A DNA stretch of 15,742 nt, taken from positions 1 to 15,742 of the forward strand of contig NZ_SUTK01000036.1 of assembly GCF_015062905.1 (NCBI RefSeq). The letters run 5' to 3'. A program made the translations under genes and the position numbers. Positions 1-8,498 of this stretch are shown piece by piece. The notes under the pieces were generated by a model, which worked only from the letters and a program-made list of their open reading frames with translations, had not been told where the DNA came from and ran no database searches. How positions within the stretch are numbered: position 1 is the stretch's first letter; each line of letters opens with the position of its first letter. The stretch is from Methanobrevibacter thaueri. GTDB taxonomy: Archaea; Methanobacteriota; Methanobacteria; Methanobacteriales; Methanobacteriaceae.

Positions 1-411
1 CTTTACAAAGAGAAGATGGGTTCCGAAGTCCTTAACGTAGTTTTCGCTTTGAAACATGGCGCTGACCGGACCTGAAACCGTGTATCCGTATGAGTATTCA
101 GACATTTCATCTATATAGACGTATAATGTTCCCTGGGCATCCTGATTGGATATGTCCACATGGCATGAAGCGTATTTGGAATAGCTCACGTTCTGTGAAA
201 CATCACTGACCCTCATGTCTATTTCACTGCCGGAGTCCTTCAGAACCTGTTCATCCTGAAAATCCGAAGCGATACCGTCATTTTGGGATTCAGTCGAATC
301 CGCAGTCATGTTATCGCAGCTTATCGAATCGCCCTCATCTGCCGCACAGGCCGAACCCATCACCAAAACGGCCAGAAGCAGACTGAGCAATATCAAATCT
401 TTAATCTTCAT
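1..411 (-). CDS. Secreted adhesin-like protein, N-terminal part (gene cut by window edge)
   Basis: The frame is open from an ATG at 411 to the window edge, giving the first 137 residues. It begins with a signal peptide (Lys-rich start MKIKD, a Leu/Val-rich core, then an ACAA-like cleavage region near residue 24). A Ser/Asp/Glu-rich linker of about 35 residues follows. The rest resembles the beginning of an Ig-like beta-sandwich (alternating hydrophobic strands around 'TLYVYIDE'), like the modules of the neighbouring gene at 465-2657. It is probably exported and exposed at the cell surface, but the C-terminal anchor is outside the window. No Shine-Dalgarno is seen; AT-rich TATA-like sequence lies just upstream, so the transcript may be leaderless. 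Only 53 bases separate it from the end of the upstream gene on the same strand. Function beyond surface protein is unknown. Confidence 0.75.
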   Translation of the reverse strand, partial: MKIKDLILLSLLLAVLVMGSACAADEGDSISCDNMTADSTESQNDGIASDFQDEQVLKDSGSEIDMRVSDVSQNVSYSKYASCHVDISNQDAQGTLYVYIDEMSEYSYGYTVSGPVSAMFQSENYVKDFGTHLLFVK

Positions 412-430
412 GGATAAATATTTAAAAAGG

Positions 431-445
431 AGATTATTTAAAATT
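431..445 (-). promoter_or_regulatory. TATA-like promoter element of the 1-411 gene
   Basis: On the minus strand an ATTTTAAATAATCT stretch lies about 20-33 bases before the ATG at 411, where an archaeal TATA box should sit for a leaderless transcript. A second AT-rich stretch at 414-427 is nearer the start. It lies just beyond the stop of the preceding gene, so the two genes may be separate units. Confidence 0.4.
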
Positions 446-449
446 TTCA

Positions 450-468
450 CTGGATTTAAAAAAATCAG
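450..468 (-). terminator. Short hairpin with T-run over the stop codon of the 465-2657 gene
   Basis: On the minus strand the stop codon TGA lies in the left arm of a 7-pair stem with one bulge (CTGATTT / AAATCCAG). The loop and arm form an uninterrupted run of seven T. Archaeal termination depends mainly on T-runs, so this could end the transcript. The hairpin is weak. Confidence 0.4.
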
Positions 469-2657
469 ACTTTGACCTTGACAGTGCTTTTGAGATATGT
501 GACCTTGACGGTTGCGGTTTTCTTAGGCTTTTTGACGGTCAGCTTGACCATGCCCTTCCTGTTTGTCCTTAGAGTGAACTTTTTGGAATTGACCTTGATT
601 TTAATGATTTTGTTTTTGATTTTCTTGTTGATGAATGCCTTAACGATGAGTTTCTTTTTGCTTTTGCTTGCCTTGACGCTGATTGGCTTTACCTTGAGCT
701 TTTTGGTGAGCTTTGCACTCATATAGGTGATTTTCAATGTGGACCTTTTGCCTTTGACCTTCATGGACTTCTTGAATGTCAAAACACCTTTCTTATTTGT
801 TTTAAGTTTATATGTCTTGCCGTTGAACTTGATGATGACATCCTTGTATGCCAGTGCCTTGCCGTTTCTTGTTAAAAGCTTCATCTTGACATTGATGCCC
901 TTGAATGTTGCCTCAGCGGAAATAAGGCTGAGTTTTGCCTTATTGACGGTTACGGTCCTCCAGTTTGAGAGATCCTTGAATCCGTCAGCACCATAATAAT
1001 CGATGAATATGTCATATTCGCCCGCATTGAGGTTTTTAAGGGAGCATCTTGCAATTCCGTCCCTGATAGTGACCTTATATGTCCTGCCGTCAATGTCGAA
1101 CACTACATAGCCCCGTGTGGTTTTTGGAACCTCAACTGTGACGTATTTGTCCTCACCGGCAGTGAAGACATATGCCATGTCGATTTTAGGAAGCACCGTG
1201 AAGGAAACATTGGCCTCGCCAACGGCATAATCACTGCCGTCATACCTGACGGAGAGGTTATACATTCCAGGTGCAAGTGAATCCATTCCGACTTCCCCAT
1301 ATCCCTTGGAGAGTTTCACTGACTTGAAGAGACTGCCGTTGACGTAAACTGTAAGGTTTCCATCGGCATCGGCCGGCAGCTTCAGGGTTATCTTGGATGA
1401 GTCCCTGTATTCGATTTCATCAGGAATGTGGAAATCATAGTTTACTGTGAAATTGTAGGTCCTGTTCAGGGCGTAGAAGGTATCATCCCCCTTGAATGAA
1501 ACAAGCATGGAATAGTTGCCCGCATCAAGCCCTGAAACATCAACTTCAACAATGTTGTTGCCGGAATTCTCCTGGCGCTTGAAAGGGTATTCTGTTCCGT
1601 TGATTGATATTGCAAGAAGCCTGTTGTTTAATGTGTCCGGAAGCATGACCTCGATTATGTTCTTGTCGCCGTATGTGAATTCCATCGGCCATGCGTCAAA
1701 GTCATATGTCATGCGGATGGATTGGGTTTTGTTCCTTGAGAAGCTTTTTCCCACAAAGGAGACCTTGACCTCACGGCTTGTGTATTTGACATGCCCCTCC
1801 AGGGAAAATATGAATTCTCCGTTGTATATCTTTTCTGATTTAACCAGCTTGCCGTCAACATATACCTTTACGGTTCCGGGAGCCATGCTCATCGCCTCAA
1901 CGGATATGCAGTCGTCGTGGCTGATGTTTACAACCCTTGGAATGCTGATTTTGACATTGGTTACAGTGAAGTTGAATGTCCTGTTGAACGGACGGTAGTA
2001 GTCATCACCCAGATAGATTATTCTGGCGGTGTGCTTCCCCAGGGCCAGATTTGAAAAGGGATCGTGTTCCCAAGCCATGATCGGCCTGGCCTGGCTTCTT
2101 TCAATCAGCCTGTCATCGATATAGATTTCCACCATGCCTGTTGCGGATCTCGGGAATACCAGCATCACCTGGTGTTCCTCATTGTGAAGGACCTCCTGTG
2201 GGAAATTTGAAATCTCATAATCCGGAGGATATGACATTACCTTCAGGGTCCTGTTGATATTCAAATCGATTCCGTTGTAGAATGCGGACACCTTATATGT
2301 TTTCATATCAATCGGAGGGTAAATATTTGCAATATATATGAATTTAGGCTTTGGAAGCTTAATTGAAACGTTGAATGAATGGTCCGTGATTGTTTCGTTG
2401 TGGATTGCCTCATCGTCAATCTTAATGCAGAACTCCCCTGACGCCTCTTCAGGAAGCTCCACATGGATGTCGCTTAGATTCTCCCGCCACATCTTCTCGT
2501 CAAAGGTCACATTGATGTCTTCAACGATTTCCTGCGGTTCGCCGAGAACCTCCTCCTGAGTGGAATTGTCAAAGGTGACGTTGTCCGCCGCAGCCACACA
2601 TGCCAGTGAGGCAAAGAGAAATACGAAACATACTGCAAATATCCATCTCATCTTCAT
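465..2657 (-). CDS. Adhesin-like secreted protein with tandem Ig-like repeats and Lys-rich C-terminus
   Basis: The product is about 730 aa. The open frame extends farther upstream, but the extension looks non-coding and would bury the signal peptide, so I start at the ATG at 2657 (MKMRW); the ATG at 2651 is an alternative. A signal peptide covers residues 1 to about 24 (end CVAAAD). About six Ig-like modules of 80-90 residues follow, several ending in a related strand (NRTLKV near 143, NRTFNFTV near 232, NRTYNFTV near 405, NVSFTV near 490). Many modules carry a 'GNYSMLVSFKGDD'-type hairpin before that strand. The last 150 residues form two modules very rich in Lys, with patterns such as 'KTYKLKTNKKGVLTF', repeated with variation near 'KKFTLRTNRKGMVKL'. 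This is the general design of methanobacterial adhesin-like proteins. The basic tail may hold the protein to the anionic cell wall (inference). No pseudomurein-binding repeat or membrane anchor is visible. It is GC-richer than the two adhesins at 3.4-11.3 kb. Confidence 0.85.
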   Translation of the reverse strand: MKMRWIFAVCFVFLFASLACVAAADNVTFDNSTQEEVLGEPQEIVEDINVTFDEKMWRENLSDIHVELPEEASGEFCIKIDDEAIHNETITDHSFNVSIKLPKPKFIYIANIYPPIDMKTYKVSAFYNGIDLNINRTLKVMSYPPDYEISNFPQEVLHNEEHQVMLVFPRSATGMVEIYIDDRLIERSQARPIMAWEHDPFSNLALGKHTARIIYLGDDYYRPFNRTFNFTVTNVKISIPRVVNISHDDCISVEAMSMAPGTVKVYVDGKLVKSEKIYNGEFIFSLEGHVKYTSREVKVSFVGKSFSRNKTQSIRMTYDFDAWPMEFTYGDKNIIEVMLPDTLNNRLLAISINGTEYPFKRQENSGNNIVEVDVSGLDAGNYSMLVSFKGDDTFYALNRTYNFTVNYDFHIPDEIEYRDSSKITLKLPADADGNLTVYVNGSLFKSVKLSKGYGEVGMDSLAPGMYNLSVRYDGSDYAVGEANVSFTVLPKIDMAYVFTAGEDKYVTVEVPKTTRGYVVFDIDGRTYKVTIRDGIARCSLKNLNAGEYDIFIDYYGADGFKDLSNWRTVTVNKAKLSLISAEATFKGINVKMKLLTRNGKALAYKDVIIKFNGKTYKLKTNKKGVLTFKKSMKVKGKRSTLKITYMSAKLTKKLKVKPISVKASKSKKKLIVKAFINKKIKNKIIKIKVNSKKFTLRTNRKGMVKLTVKKPKKTATVKVTYLKSTVKVKV

Positions 2658-2680
2658 GACATTAAATTTATCCGAACTTG

Positions 2681-2694
2681 TAAATATATTTAAA
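2681..2694 (-). promoter_or_regulatory. TATA box of the Ig-repeat adhesin gene
   Basis: TTTAAATATATTTA on the minus strand lies 24-37 bases before the ATG at 2657. With archaeal spacing, transcription would begin within a few bases of the ATG, which fits the lack of a Shine-Dalgarno site. Confidence 0.55.
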
Positions 2695-2727
2695 CCCTGA
2701 AAAACCCCCGGTGCAATCCAAAGAATA

Positions 2728-2775
2728 GATATATACATATGATATATAATATTATATAACAAAATCAGAGGTGAT
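2728..2775 (+). promoter_or_regulatory. Promoter and ribosome-binding site of the PPOX-like gene
   Basis: An AT-only stretch (about 2728-2758, with ATATATA and TATATAAT motifs) provides TATA-like sequence. A strong Shine-Dalgarno, GAGGTGAT at 2768-2775, precedes the ATG at 2779 and fixes that start. The 121-base intergenic region serves two divergent genes. Confidence 0.6.
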
Positions 2776-2778
2776 ACT

Positions 2779-3192
2779 ATGGCACTGGAAGGAGCAGAAA
2801 GAATCGATGAATTTTTAAACGAAGCGAAAGTGTTTTTCCTGGCAACAGTTGACGGAGACAAGCCTAAAAACAGGCCTCTTGGATTCCACCTCCTAAAGGA
2901 CGGAAAGCTCTATTTCGGAGTTGGGGATTTCAAGGACGTCTACAAGCAGATGGTCGAAAACCCTTATGTTGAAATCGTTGCCCTTGTGGAAACCGATTTT
3001 CTAAGATACTACGGAAAGGCTGTCTTTGAAGAGGACTATGCATTTGGAGAAAGCATCGTTGCAGGAAATGAATTCCTTCAGGGAATCTACAACGATGAAA
3101 CCGGCTATAAACTTGCAATCTTCCATCTTGAAGAGGCAACAGCCGAAATCCGTGACATTACAGGAAAGATAAACGAATCATACGAATTCTAG
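2779..3192 (+). CDS. Pyridoxamine 5'-phosphate oxidase family protein (FMN-binding split barrel)
   Basis: A 137-aa protein, the normal size for a single split-barrel domain. After an N-terminal helix (EGAERIDEFL) the strand-turn-strand 'FLATVDGDKPKNRPLGF' (residues 19-35) is typical of the PPOX-like flavin-binding fold. It is followed by the strand pair 'GKLYFGVGDFKDVYKQM', the 'NPYVEIVAL' strand and a 'YYGKAVFEED' strand. Proteins of this type bind FMN or F420 and act as small cytoplasmic oxidoreductases; the substrate cannot be read from the sequence. They are common singletons in Methanobacteriales. The residues needed for true PdxH activity are not evident, so a role in vitamin B6 synthesis is not implied. 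It is transcribed alone, divergent from the Ig-repeat adhesin, and closed by its own terminator. Confidence 0.85.
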   Translation: MALEGAERIDEFLNEAKVFFLATVDGDKPKNRPLGFHLLKDGKLYFGVGDFKDVYKQMVENPYVEIVALVETDFLRYYGKAVFEEDYAFGESIVAGNEFLQGIYNDETGYKLAIFHLEEATAEIRDITGKINESYEF

Positions 3193-3224
3193 GTTTAGTA
3201 TAATCTAAACCTCAAACTTTTTTT
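3191..3224 (+). terminator. Hairpin plus T-run terminator of the PPOX-like gene
   Basis: A perfect 8-bp stem AGGTTTAG / CTAAACCT with a 6-base loop TATAAT (3191-3212) is followed by seven T at 3218-3224. The left arm contains the last two bases of the TAG stop codon. Confidence 0.75.
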
Positions 3225-3334
3225 AATGAAATGATTTTCATTTGTTGATACAATAAGTGAAAAATCATTAGTAATATTACGAACTTGTTTGAAATAATCG
3301 ATTTTTTATAAATTTAACTGAATTTAATATATAA

Positions 3335-3389
3335 TTTATATAATCCATTAGACAATCTTTAATTATATAATATATAGGGGGAAACTAAA
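3335..3389 (+). promoter_or_regulatory. Promoter, leader and Shine-Dalgarno of the giant adhesin
   Basis: TTTATATAA at 3335-3343 is a good TATA box. It would place transcription start near 3365 and give a leader of about 25 bases. AGGGGG at 3376-3381 can pair with the 16S CCUCC using one G-U pair. It ends 8 bases before the ATT at 3390, correct spacing for initiation there and much too far from the TTG at 3432. Confidence 0.55.
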
Positions 3390-6300
3390 ATTAGATTAAG
3401 GATTGTTTTTGCCACATTAATCTTCTTTTTATTGCTAAGCATGACTTGTGTAACTGCAGCAGATGATAATCAGACAGATTTTGTGACCCTAGAAAATGAT
3501 ACGATTGAAATAGATATATTAACTGAAGAAAATTCCAATATCGGTAACTTTACCGATTTGGATAATGATATTACATACGCCATTGGAAATAATATTACAT
3601 TAAATAAAGACTATGCCTATGATGCCGAACACGATGGGGACACGTATAAAAATGGAATTGAGATTACAAGAGACAACTTCATAATTGATGGGGCCGGACA
3701 CACCATTGACGGAAAAGGAATTGCAGGACTATTCAACATTACTTCAAACAATATTGTCATCAAAAACCTAAACCTCATCAACGGAAACGCAATACTGGGC
3801 GGAGCAATATACTTCGACCAAGCAGGAACAGTCATTAACTCAACATTTACCTGCAACAATGCAGAAAATGGAGGAGCAATATACTTCAGTAAAACCGGAA
3901 CAGTAACCGAATCAACATTTATCGGCAACAATGCAGAAAATGGAGGAGCAATATACTTCAAGGAAGACGGAAATGAAATCAAATCCACATTTACAAACAA
4001 CACCGCAAAAAATTGTGGTGGTGCGATATATTTCAACAAGAATGGGGAGACAACACTATCCCAATTCACACAAAACAAAGCAAAAAGCGGAGGATCATTA
4101 TACATCCGCCAAAACGTATATGTGACCTCCTCTTACTTCACAGCTAACAATGCAAAAAATGGAGGAGCGATATGTTATGAAGAAAATGGAAATATAGAGG
4201 ATTCCAATTTCACATCCAACAATGCAAACCTTGGTGGAGCAATATATTCTCCATATAATCTATACATCAAACACTCAATCTTCAAGGAAAATTCTGCACT
4301 TGGAAATACATACAATCTTTATATAACCGAAAACAGCATCGTGACACTTGACAATGTAACCCCTGAAAGACTACTTAGTGCTGACTTCAAGGCATTAAAC
4401 GAAGCTATCCACAACTGTACAGGAAATATCCTCTCCTTAAGTGAAGACTACCGGTTCAGCCCAAACTTCGACATTCCTCATGAGATCCTAATCACAAAGG
4501 ACAATTTCACAATCGACGGATGCGGCCACACCATTGACGCAGGTGGATTTACCAACATCTTTTATGTCCAGTCAAACAATGTGACCATAAAGAACATCAG
4601 GCTGATTAACGGGAATTATTTATATGGTGGAGGAGCGGCAATCATCTTCAACAACACAGGAACTGTAATCAATGCCACATTCGCAAACAATACTGCAATT
4701 CACGGATTTGGAGGAGCAATATACTTCAGTAAAAGTGGAACAGTAATCAACTCAACTTTCACAGACTGCAAAGGAGAGTATGGAGGAGCAATATACTTCA
4801 ACGATATCGCAATCATTGAAAACTCCAACTTCACAAACAATATAGCTGATGATTTAGGAGGAGCCATAAACATCCAAAAGACAGGGAACGTGACCAACTC
4901 CCACTTCTCAAACAATAGGGCAGTAAATTCCGGTGGCGCAATCCACTTTACTGAAGAGGGATATGTTATAAATTCAACATTTGAAAATAACATTGCAGAG
5001 CATGGGGGAGCAATATACCTCGCCAATGATGGAAGAGTCATAAGATCAGTGTTTGAAAACAATAGAGCACTATACAACAATGGTGGAGCAATCTATTTCA
5101 ACAAAAAGTCAAACGTCAAGGATTCAACATTTAAAAACAATACTGCAAAAGGTGACGGTGGTGCCGTTTACATCCATGAAAACTCCCATGAGCAGTTAAT
5201 AGAAACCAGCAATTTCACAGACAATTCTGCACAGGGAAGCGGAGGAGCAGTATGCTCCAGAAATGAGGGACTGGTAATTGGCTGTCATTTTACACACAAC
5301 ACCGCTGAAGGTGATGGAGGTGCCCTTGATATTGGAGATTCATATATAAATAGATGCACATTTACAGACAATTCTGCAGGAAACAATGGTGGAGCAGTTT
5401 ATATTTCAAAAAATAATCATGAACGCACTATCTCTAACTCCAACTTCACAAATAACATTGCAGATTATGGCGGATCAATCGGCATAATAAACGGCAAGGA
5501 AAAAACAATAGAAAATTGTAACTTTAAAAAAAATACAGCAACATACGGCAATGAAATCTCCACTGCCGCAGACTTGACTATCACTGAAAGCCAATTCGAT
5601 GAGGATTCTAAAAATCATAACATATATCAAGAATATCCTGCGAATAAAATAAAAATAACAAACGTTACACAAGAACTTAAGGTTTTAGGAGAATTCCTGT
5701 TATTAGAATATGAGATAAACAACTGTTTAGAACATAGTATAACCTTGAACAAGGACTACGTCTACAGTGGAAAGAACAGCTTCCTCAAAACAGGAATTAA
5801 AATAGAAACTGAAAATATTGCTATATCCAGCAAAGAAAATTTTGTAATCAATGGAAACGGCCATTATATCAATGGAAACGGCCAGGCAAGAGTATTTGAA
5901 GTTAAAGAGAACAATGTTACTATAAAAAACATCAACATCATCAACGGAAACTCAACTGAAGGAGGAGCAATCTATTTCCATAAAGGAGGAGCGGTAATCA
6001 ACTCAACATTTACAAACAACACTGCAACTGTTTATGGAGGAGCAATATACATCAAGTCAAATGATGACGCAACAACCATCATCAACAATACCCGATTCAA
6101 CCGCACTTCTTCAAAGTATGGAGAAGAAATATATACCGCATCATTTTTGATTGTTGAAAACACAACTTTTGAAAACAAGGACTCAAATCATAATATATTC
6201 TTCGGATATCCGAACAAAAGAATCGAAATTAGAAACAACCCTAAAGAAATCAGGGTTTTGAGCGACTTAATGGTATTGGAACGTGAAATAAATGAAAATC

Positions 6301-8429
6301 CAGGACATATCATAAAACTAATTATGGACTATGTTTATACTGATGAGAACCCAGATTACCAATTAGGGACTTCTATCACAAGGAACAATATTGTAATCGA
6401 CGGTAACGACCATTATCTCGATGGAAACGGCCATGGAAGGTTACTACACATACATGATAAACACAATATCACATTGAAAAACATGAACTTTGTTAATGGT
6501 TATGCAGAGAATGGTGGCGCTTTATACATTAAGAACACACAAAATGCCAACATAATCAATTGTAATTTTTCAAACAATCATGCAGATCATAATGGTGGCG
6601 CAATATATTTAATATCAAGTAATCCAATCATAATTATTAATTCCACATTCTATAAAAATAACGCCGGATTTGGTGGTGCAATAACCACTCATAATGGTGC
6701 CAAATTGATTCTTGAAAACACAACCTTCGAAAAAAATGAAGCGAAAAGAATCGGCGGCGCACTAAATGGCGCTCATGCAACCCAAATCATTAACAACTGC
6801 AAATTTGAAGGCAATTACATGAAAAATAGTGATGGCGACGGCGGAGCAATTTACAATCAGGATATCGATGGAGATAACGAAATTGCAATCAGCAATACAG
6901 AATTCAAAGAAAATCACGCACATAACGGTGGAGCAATTTGTATAAATAACCAAACAAAACTGCTGATTGAGAATAGCTCATTTTATCAAAATAAAGGAAT
7001 TGTTGGCGGAGCGATATACACACAAAACGGAAGTATAGAAAACTGCAACTTCACAGGCAATACGGCAAATACCGCCGGAGCAATATACTTCTGCAGCAGC
7101 GGAAGTATAGAAAACTGCAACTTAACAGACAATATGGCAAATACCGCCGGAGCAATATACTTCTGCAGCAGTGGAATTATAAAAAGCTGCAACTTCACAA
7201 ACGACACAGAATTATGGGGAACTGGAGCAGTGAATTTCGTCGGCACAGGAACTGTGGAAAATTCCCGATTCACAAACAACAACTGCTTCTGGAGCAGTGG
7301 AGCAATACGTTTCGAAAGCAAAGGAGAAGTTAATTCATGTGAATTCATATCAAACAGTGGAAAAACCGGAGGTGCAATATCTGGAAAAGACATGACAATA
7401 AGCAATTCCCACTTTATAGGCAACAATGCTGAAGAAGGAGGAGCAATTGGAATCAATGGTACTACCGTCATTGAAAACACAGTCTTTAAAGACAATCATG
7501 CAAGTTTAGGAGCAGATAACATTTATCTTGGCTCAAATGCAAATGTCACACTAATAAACACAGATCCAAAAGATTTAGGACCTAATTCCGTTGTGAAACT
7601 GAACGTTGATGTTGAAAACATTAGTTATGGCGATACTGTGGTCCTTGAAATCCGCATAGATGATTATTCAACAGGTCCTATTGAAAACGGCACTATTTCA
7701 GTTGTAATAAACTCAAACACATACGCCGGAGAAATAAAGAACGGTGATGCGACAATTGAAATCCCTAACCTGAATGCCGGAACATATGTCGGCAGCTTCA
7801 TTGTAGTGTATAATAACGGCACAAGAACCGCAAGACCTTCCGATACCGTCAGATTTACTATCAGTAAAAAAAATGTTGCCATCACAGCAAAACCTGCAAG
7901 TTATGTCATCAACTATGAAGGAAAATACTCCGCAACATTTAAAGGAGCCTTCGGTGAAAAGGTGACATTCACCATTAACGGCAAAAATATTGCAACAGCA
8001 ACCATCAACGGCAATGGCGTTGCAAGCATAAAGCTGACAGCAAAAGTCCTAAAGAATCTCAAATCCGGAAACAGGAATATGGTCATCAAACTGGAATCCA
8101 AAAACTACATCTCATCTGCAACTGTCAAGATAACAGTCAAGAAAGAAAAGACAAAAATAACCGCCAAAAAGAAAACGTTCAAAAAGTCTGCAAAGGTCAA
8201 AAAATACGCAATAACCTTAAAAGACAGCAAAGCAAAGGGAATCAAAAAGGTTCAGGTCACCATAAAGATAGGCAAAAGGACTTTCAAGGCAAAAACAAAT
8301 GCCAAAGGTAAGGCGACCTTCAAAATCAAAAAACTGACCAAAAAAGGCACCTACAAGGCAAAGATAACCTTCAAAGGCAACGCCTACTACAACAAATCAA
8401 CCAAGACCGCCAAAATCAAAATCAAATAA
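3390..8429 (+). CDS. Giant adhesin-like protein: four beta-helix modules, Ig-like domains, Lys-rich tail
   Basis: About 1679 aa if initiated at ATT (3390). The in-frame residues from 3390 form a clear signal peptide (xRLRIVFATLIFFLLLSM, cleavage near the VTAA at 21-24). An in-frame stop lies at 3375, and no ATG, GTG or TTG comes before the hydrophobic core. The first conventional choice, TTG at 3432, would delete most of the signal. The exported part has four successive right-handed beta-helix modules starting near residues 52, 326, 763 and 953. Each opens with a similar leader segment (a 'DY' strand, then 'I.G.GH.I.G.G', then 'IKN...ING') and continues with coils of about 24 residues of the Pmp-like type 'GGAIYF...STFTNNTA'. 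I count about 34 GGAI-type coils (7, 12, 2 and 13). Residues about 1398-1590 are Ig-like, and the last 90 or so are extremely Lys-rich, ending in KIKIK. The role is surface attachment or host/partner interaction (family inference). It is monocistronic, with a terminator at the stop codon. Confidence 0.85.
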   Translation: MRLRIVFATLIFFLLLSMTCVTAADDNQTDFVTLENDTIEIDILTEENSNIGNFTDLDNDITYAIGNNITLNKDYAYDAEHDGDTYKNGIEITRDNFIIDGAGHTIDGKGIAGLFNITSNNIVIKNLNLINGNAILGGAIYFDQAGTVINSTFTCNNAENGGAIYFSKTGTVTESTFIGNNAENGGAIYFKEDGNEIKSTFTNNTAKNCGGAIYFNKNGETTLSQFTQNKAKSGGSLYIRQNVYVTSSYFTANNAKNGGAICYEENGNIEDSNFTSNNANLGGAIYSPYNLYIKHSIFKENSALGNTYNLYITENSIVTLDNVTPERLLSADFKALNEAIHNCTGNILSLSEDYRFSPNFDIPHEILITKDNFTIDGCGHTIDAGGFTNIFYVQSNNVTIKNIRLINGNYLYGGGAAIIFNNTGTVINATFANNTAIHGFGGAIYFSKSGTVINSTFTDCKGEYGGAIYFNDIAIIENSNFTNNIADDLGGAINIQKTGNVTNSHFSNNRAVNSGGAIHFTEEGYVINSTFENNIAEHGGAIYLANDGRVIRSVFENNRALYNNGGAIYFNKKSNVKDSTFKNNTAKGDGGAVYIHENSHEQLIETSNFTDNSAQGSGGAVCSRNEGLVIGCHFTHNTAEGDGGALDIGDSYINRCTFTDNSAGNNGGAVYISKNNHERTISNSNFTNNIADYGGSIGIINGKEKTIENCNFKKNTATYGNEISTAADLTITESQFDEDSKNHNIYQEYPANKIKITNVTQELKVLGEFLLLEYEINNCLEHSITLNKDYVYSGKNSFLKTGIKIETENIAISSKENFVINGNGHYINGNGQARVFEVKENNVTIKNINIINGNSTEGGAIYFHKGGAVINSTFTNNTATVYGGAIYIKSNDDATTIINNTRFNRTSSKYGEEIYTASFLIVENTTFENKDSNHNIFFGYPNKRIEIRNNPKEIRVLSDLMVLEREINENPGHIIKLIMDYVYTDENPDYQLGTSITRNNIVIDGNDHYLDGNGHGRLLHIHDKHNITLKNMNFVNGYAENGGALYIKNTQNANIINCNFSNNHADHNGGAIYLISSNPIIIINSTFYKNNAGFGGAITTHNGAKLILENTTFEKNEAKRIGGALNGAHATQIINNCKFEGNYMKNSDGDGGAIYNQDIDGDNEIAISNTEFKENHAHNGGAICINNQTKLLIENSSFYQNKGIVGGAIYTQNGSIENCNFTGNTANTAGAIYFCSSGSIENCNLTDNMANTAGAIYFCSSGIIKSCNFTNDTELWGTGAVNFVGTGTVENSRFTNNNCFWSSGAIRFESKGEVNSCEFISNSGKTGGAISGKDMTISNSHFIGNNAEEGGAIGINGTTVIENTVFKDNHASLGADNIYLGSNANVTLINTDPKDLGPNSVVKLNVDVENISYGDTVVLEIRIDDYSTGPIENGTISVVINSNTYAGEIKNGDATIEIPNLNAGTYVGSFIVVYNNGTRTARPSDTVRFTISKKNVAITAKPASYVINYEGKYSATFKGAFGEKVTFTINGKNIATATINGNGVASIKLTAKVLKNLKSGNRNMVIKLESKNYISSATVKITVKKEKTKITAKKKTFKKSAKVKKYAITLKDSKAKGIKKVQVTIKIGKRTFKAKTNAKGKATFKIKKLTKKGTYKAKITFKGNAYYNKSTKTAKIKIK
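3854..3962 (+). repeat. 72-bp coil duplication in the first beta-helix module
   Basis: The stretch from 3854 (CAACAATGCAGAAAATGGAG and the following GAGCAATATACTTCA) recurs at 3926 exactly 72 bases later. That is one 24-residue beta-helix coil, and near-identity at DNA level points to a recent in-frame duplication. Confidence 0.75.
7029..7193 (+). repeat. Tandem 72-bp repeat in the fourth beta-helix module
   Basis: Units 7029-7100 and 7101-7172 differ at about four positions; a third, more diverged unit starts at 7173. Each encodes one coil of 24 residues with the unusual ending 'AGAIYFCSSG', so two adjacent coils carry a Cys at the same place. Confidence 0.8.
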
Positions 8430-8460
8430 GGAGACAAACTCTCCTTAACCTTCTTTTTTT
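8427..8460 (+). terminator. Terminator of the giant adhesin, stem starting at the stop codon
   Basis: A perfect 8-bp stem TAAGGAGA / TCTCCTTA with loop CAAAC (8427-8447) is followed by seven T at 8454-8460. The first three bases of the stem are the TAA stop. It is identical to the terminator at 11294-11327. Confidence 0.8.
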
Positions 8461-8470
8461 AACACCGAAA

Positions 8471-8498
8471 AAACATTTTTAGATAAATATAAATGTTT
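8471..8498. promoter_or_regulatory. Duplicate of the TetR promoter/operator palindrome, without its gene
   Basis: AAACATTT-N12-AAATGTTT, identical to the palindrome at 11338-11365. The spacer contains the TATA-like TAAATAT. Here no regulator gene follows; the next gene is the 864-aa adhesin, whose ATG is about 200 bases downstream. Confidence 0.6.

Noticed and set aside
472..996. Plus-strand ORFs with strongly hydrophobic Leu/Phe-rich products
   Set aside because: They are the reverse complement of the Lys-rich adhesin tail (Lys codons read as Phe/Leu on the other strand); no ribosome-binding site or promoter supports them.
2658..2861. N-terminal extension of the Ig-repeat protein to an ATG at 2861
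   Set aside because: It would place about 68 residues before a clear signal peptide, overlap the divergent PPOX-like gene, and ignore the TATA box at 2681-2694.
3432..3434. TTG as start of the giant adhesin
   Set aside because: It removes most of the signal peptide and lies about 50 bases from the only Shine-Dalgarno-like site. ATT at 3390 fits better, though it is non-standard.
3617..5080. Minus-strand ORFs with repeated 'KYIAPP' motifs opposite the giant adhesin
   Set aside because: The motif is the antisense of the GGAIYF coil codons; the repeat arises from the real plus-strand gene.
3840..7500. CRISPR-like regular repeats
   Set aside because: The 72-bp periodicity lies in one long open frame, varies gradually and encodes beta-helix coils; there are no unique spacers between identical repeats.
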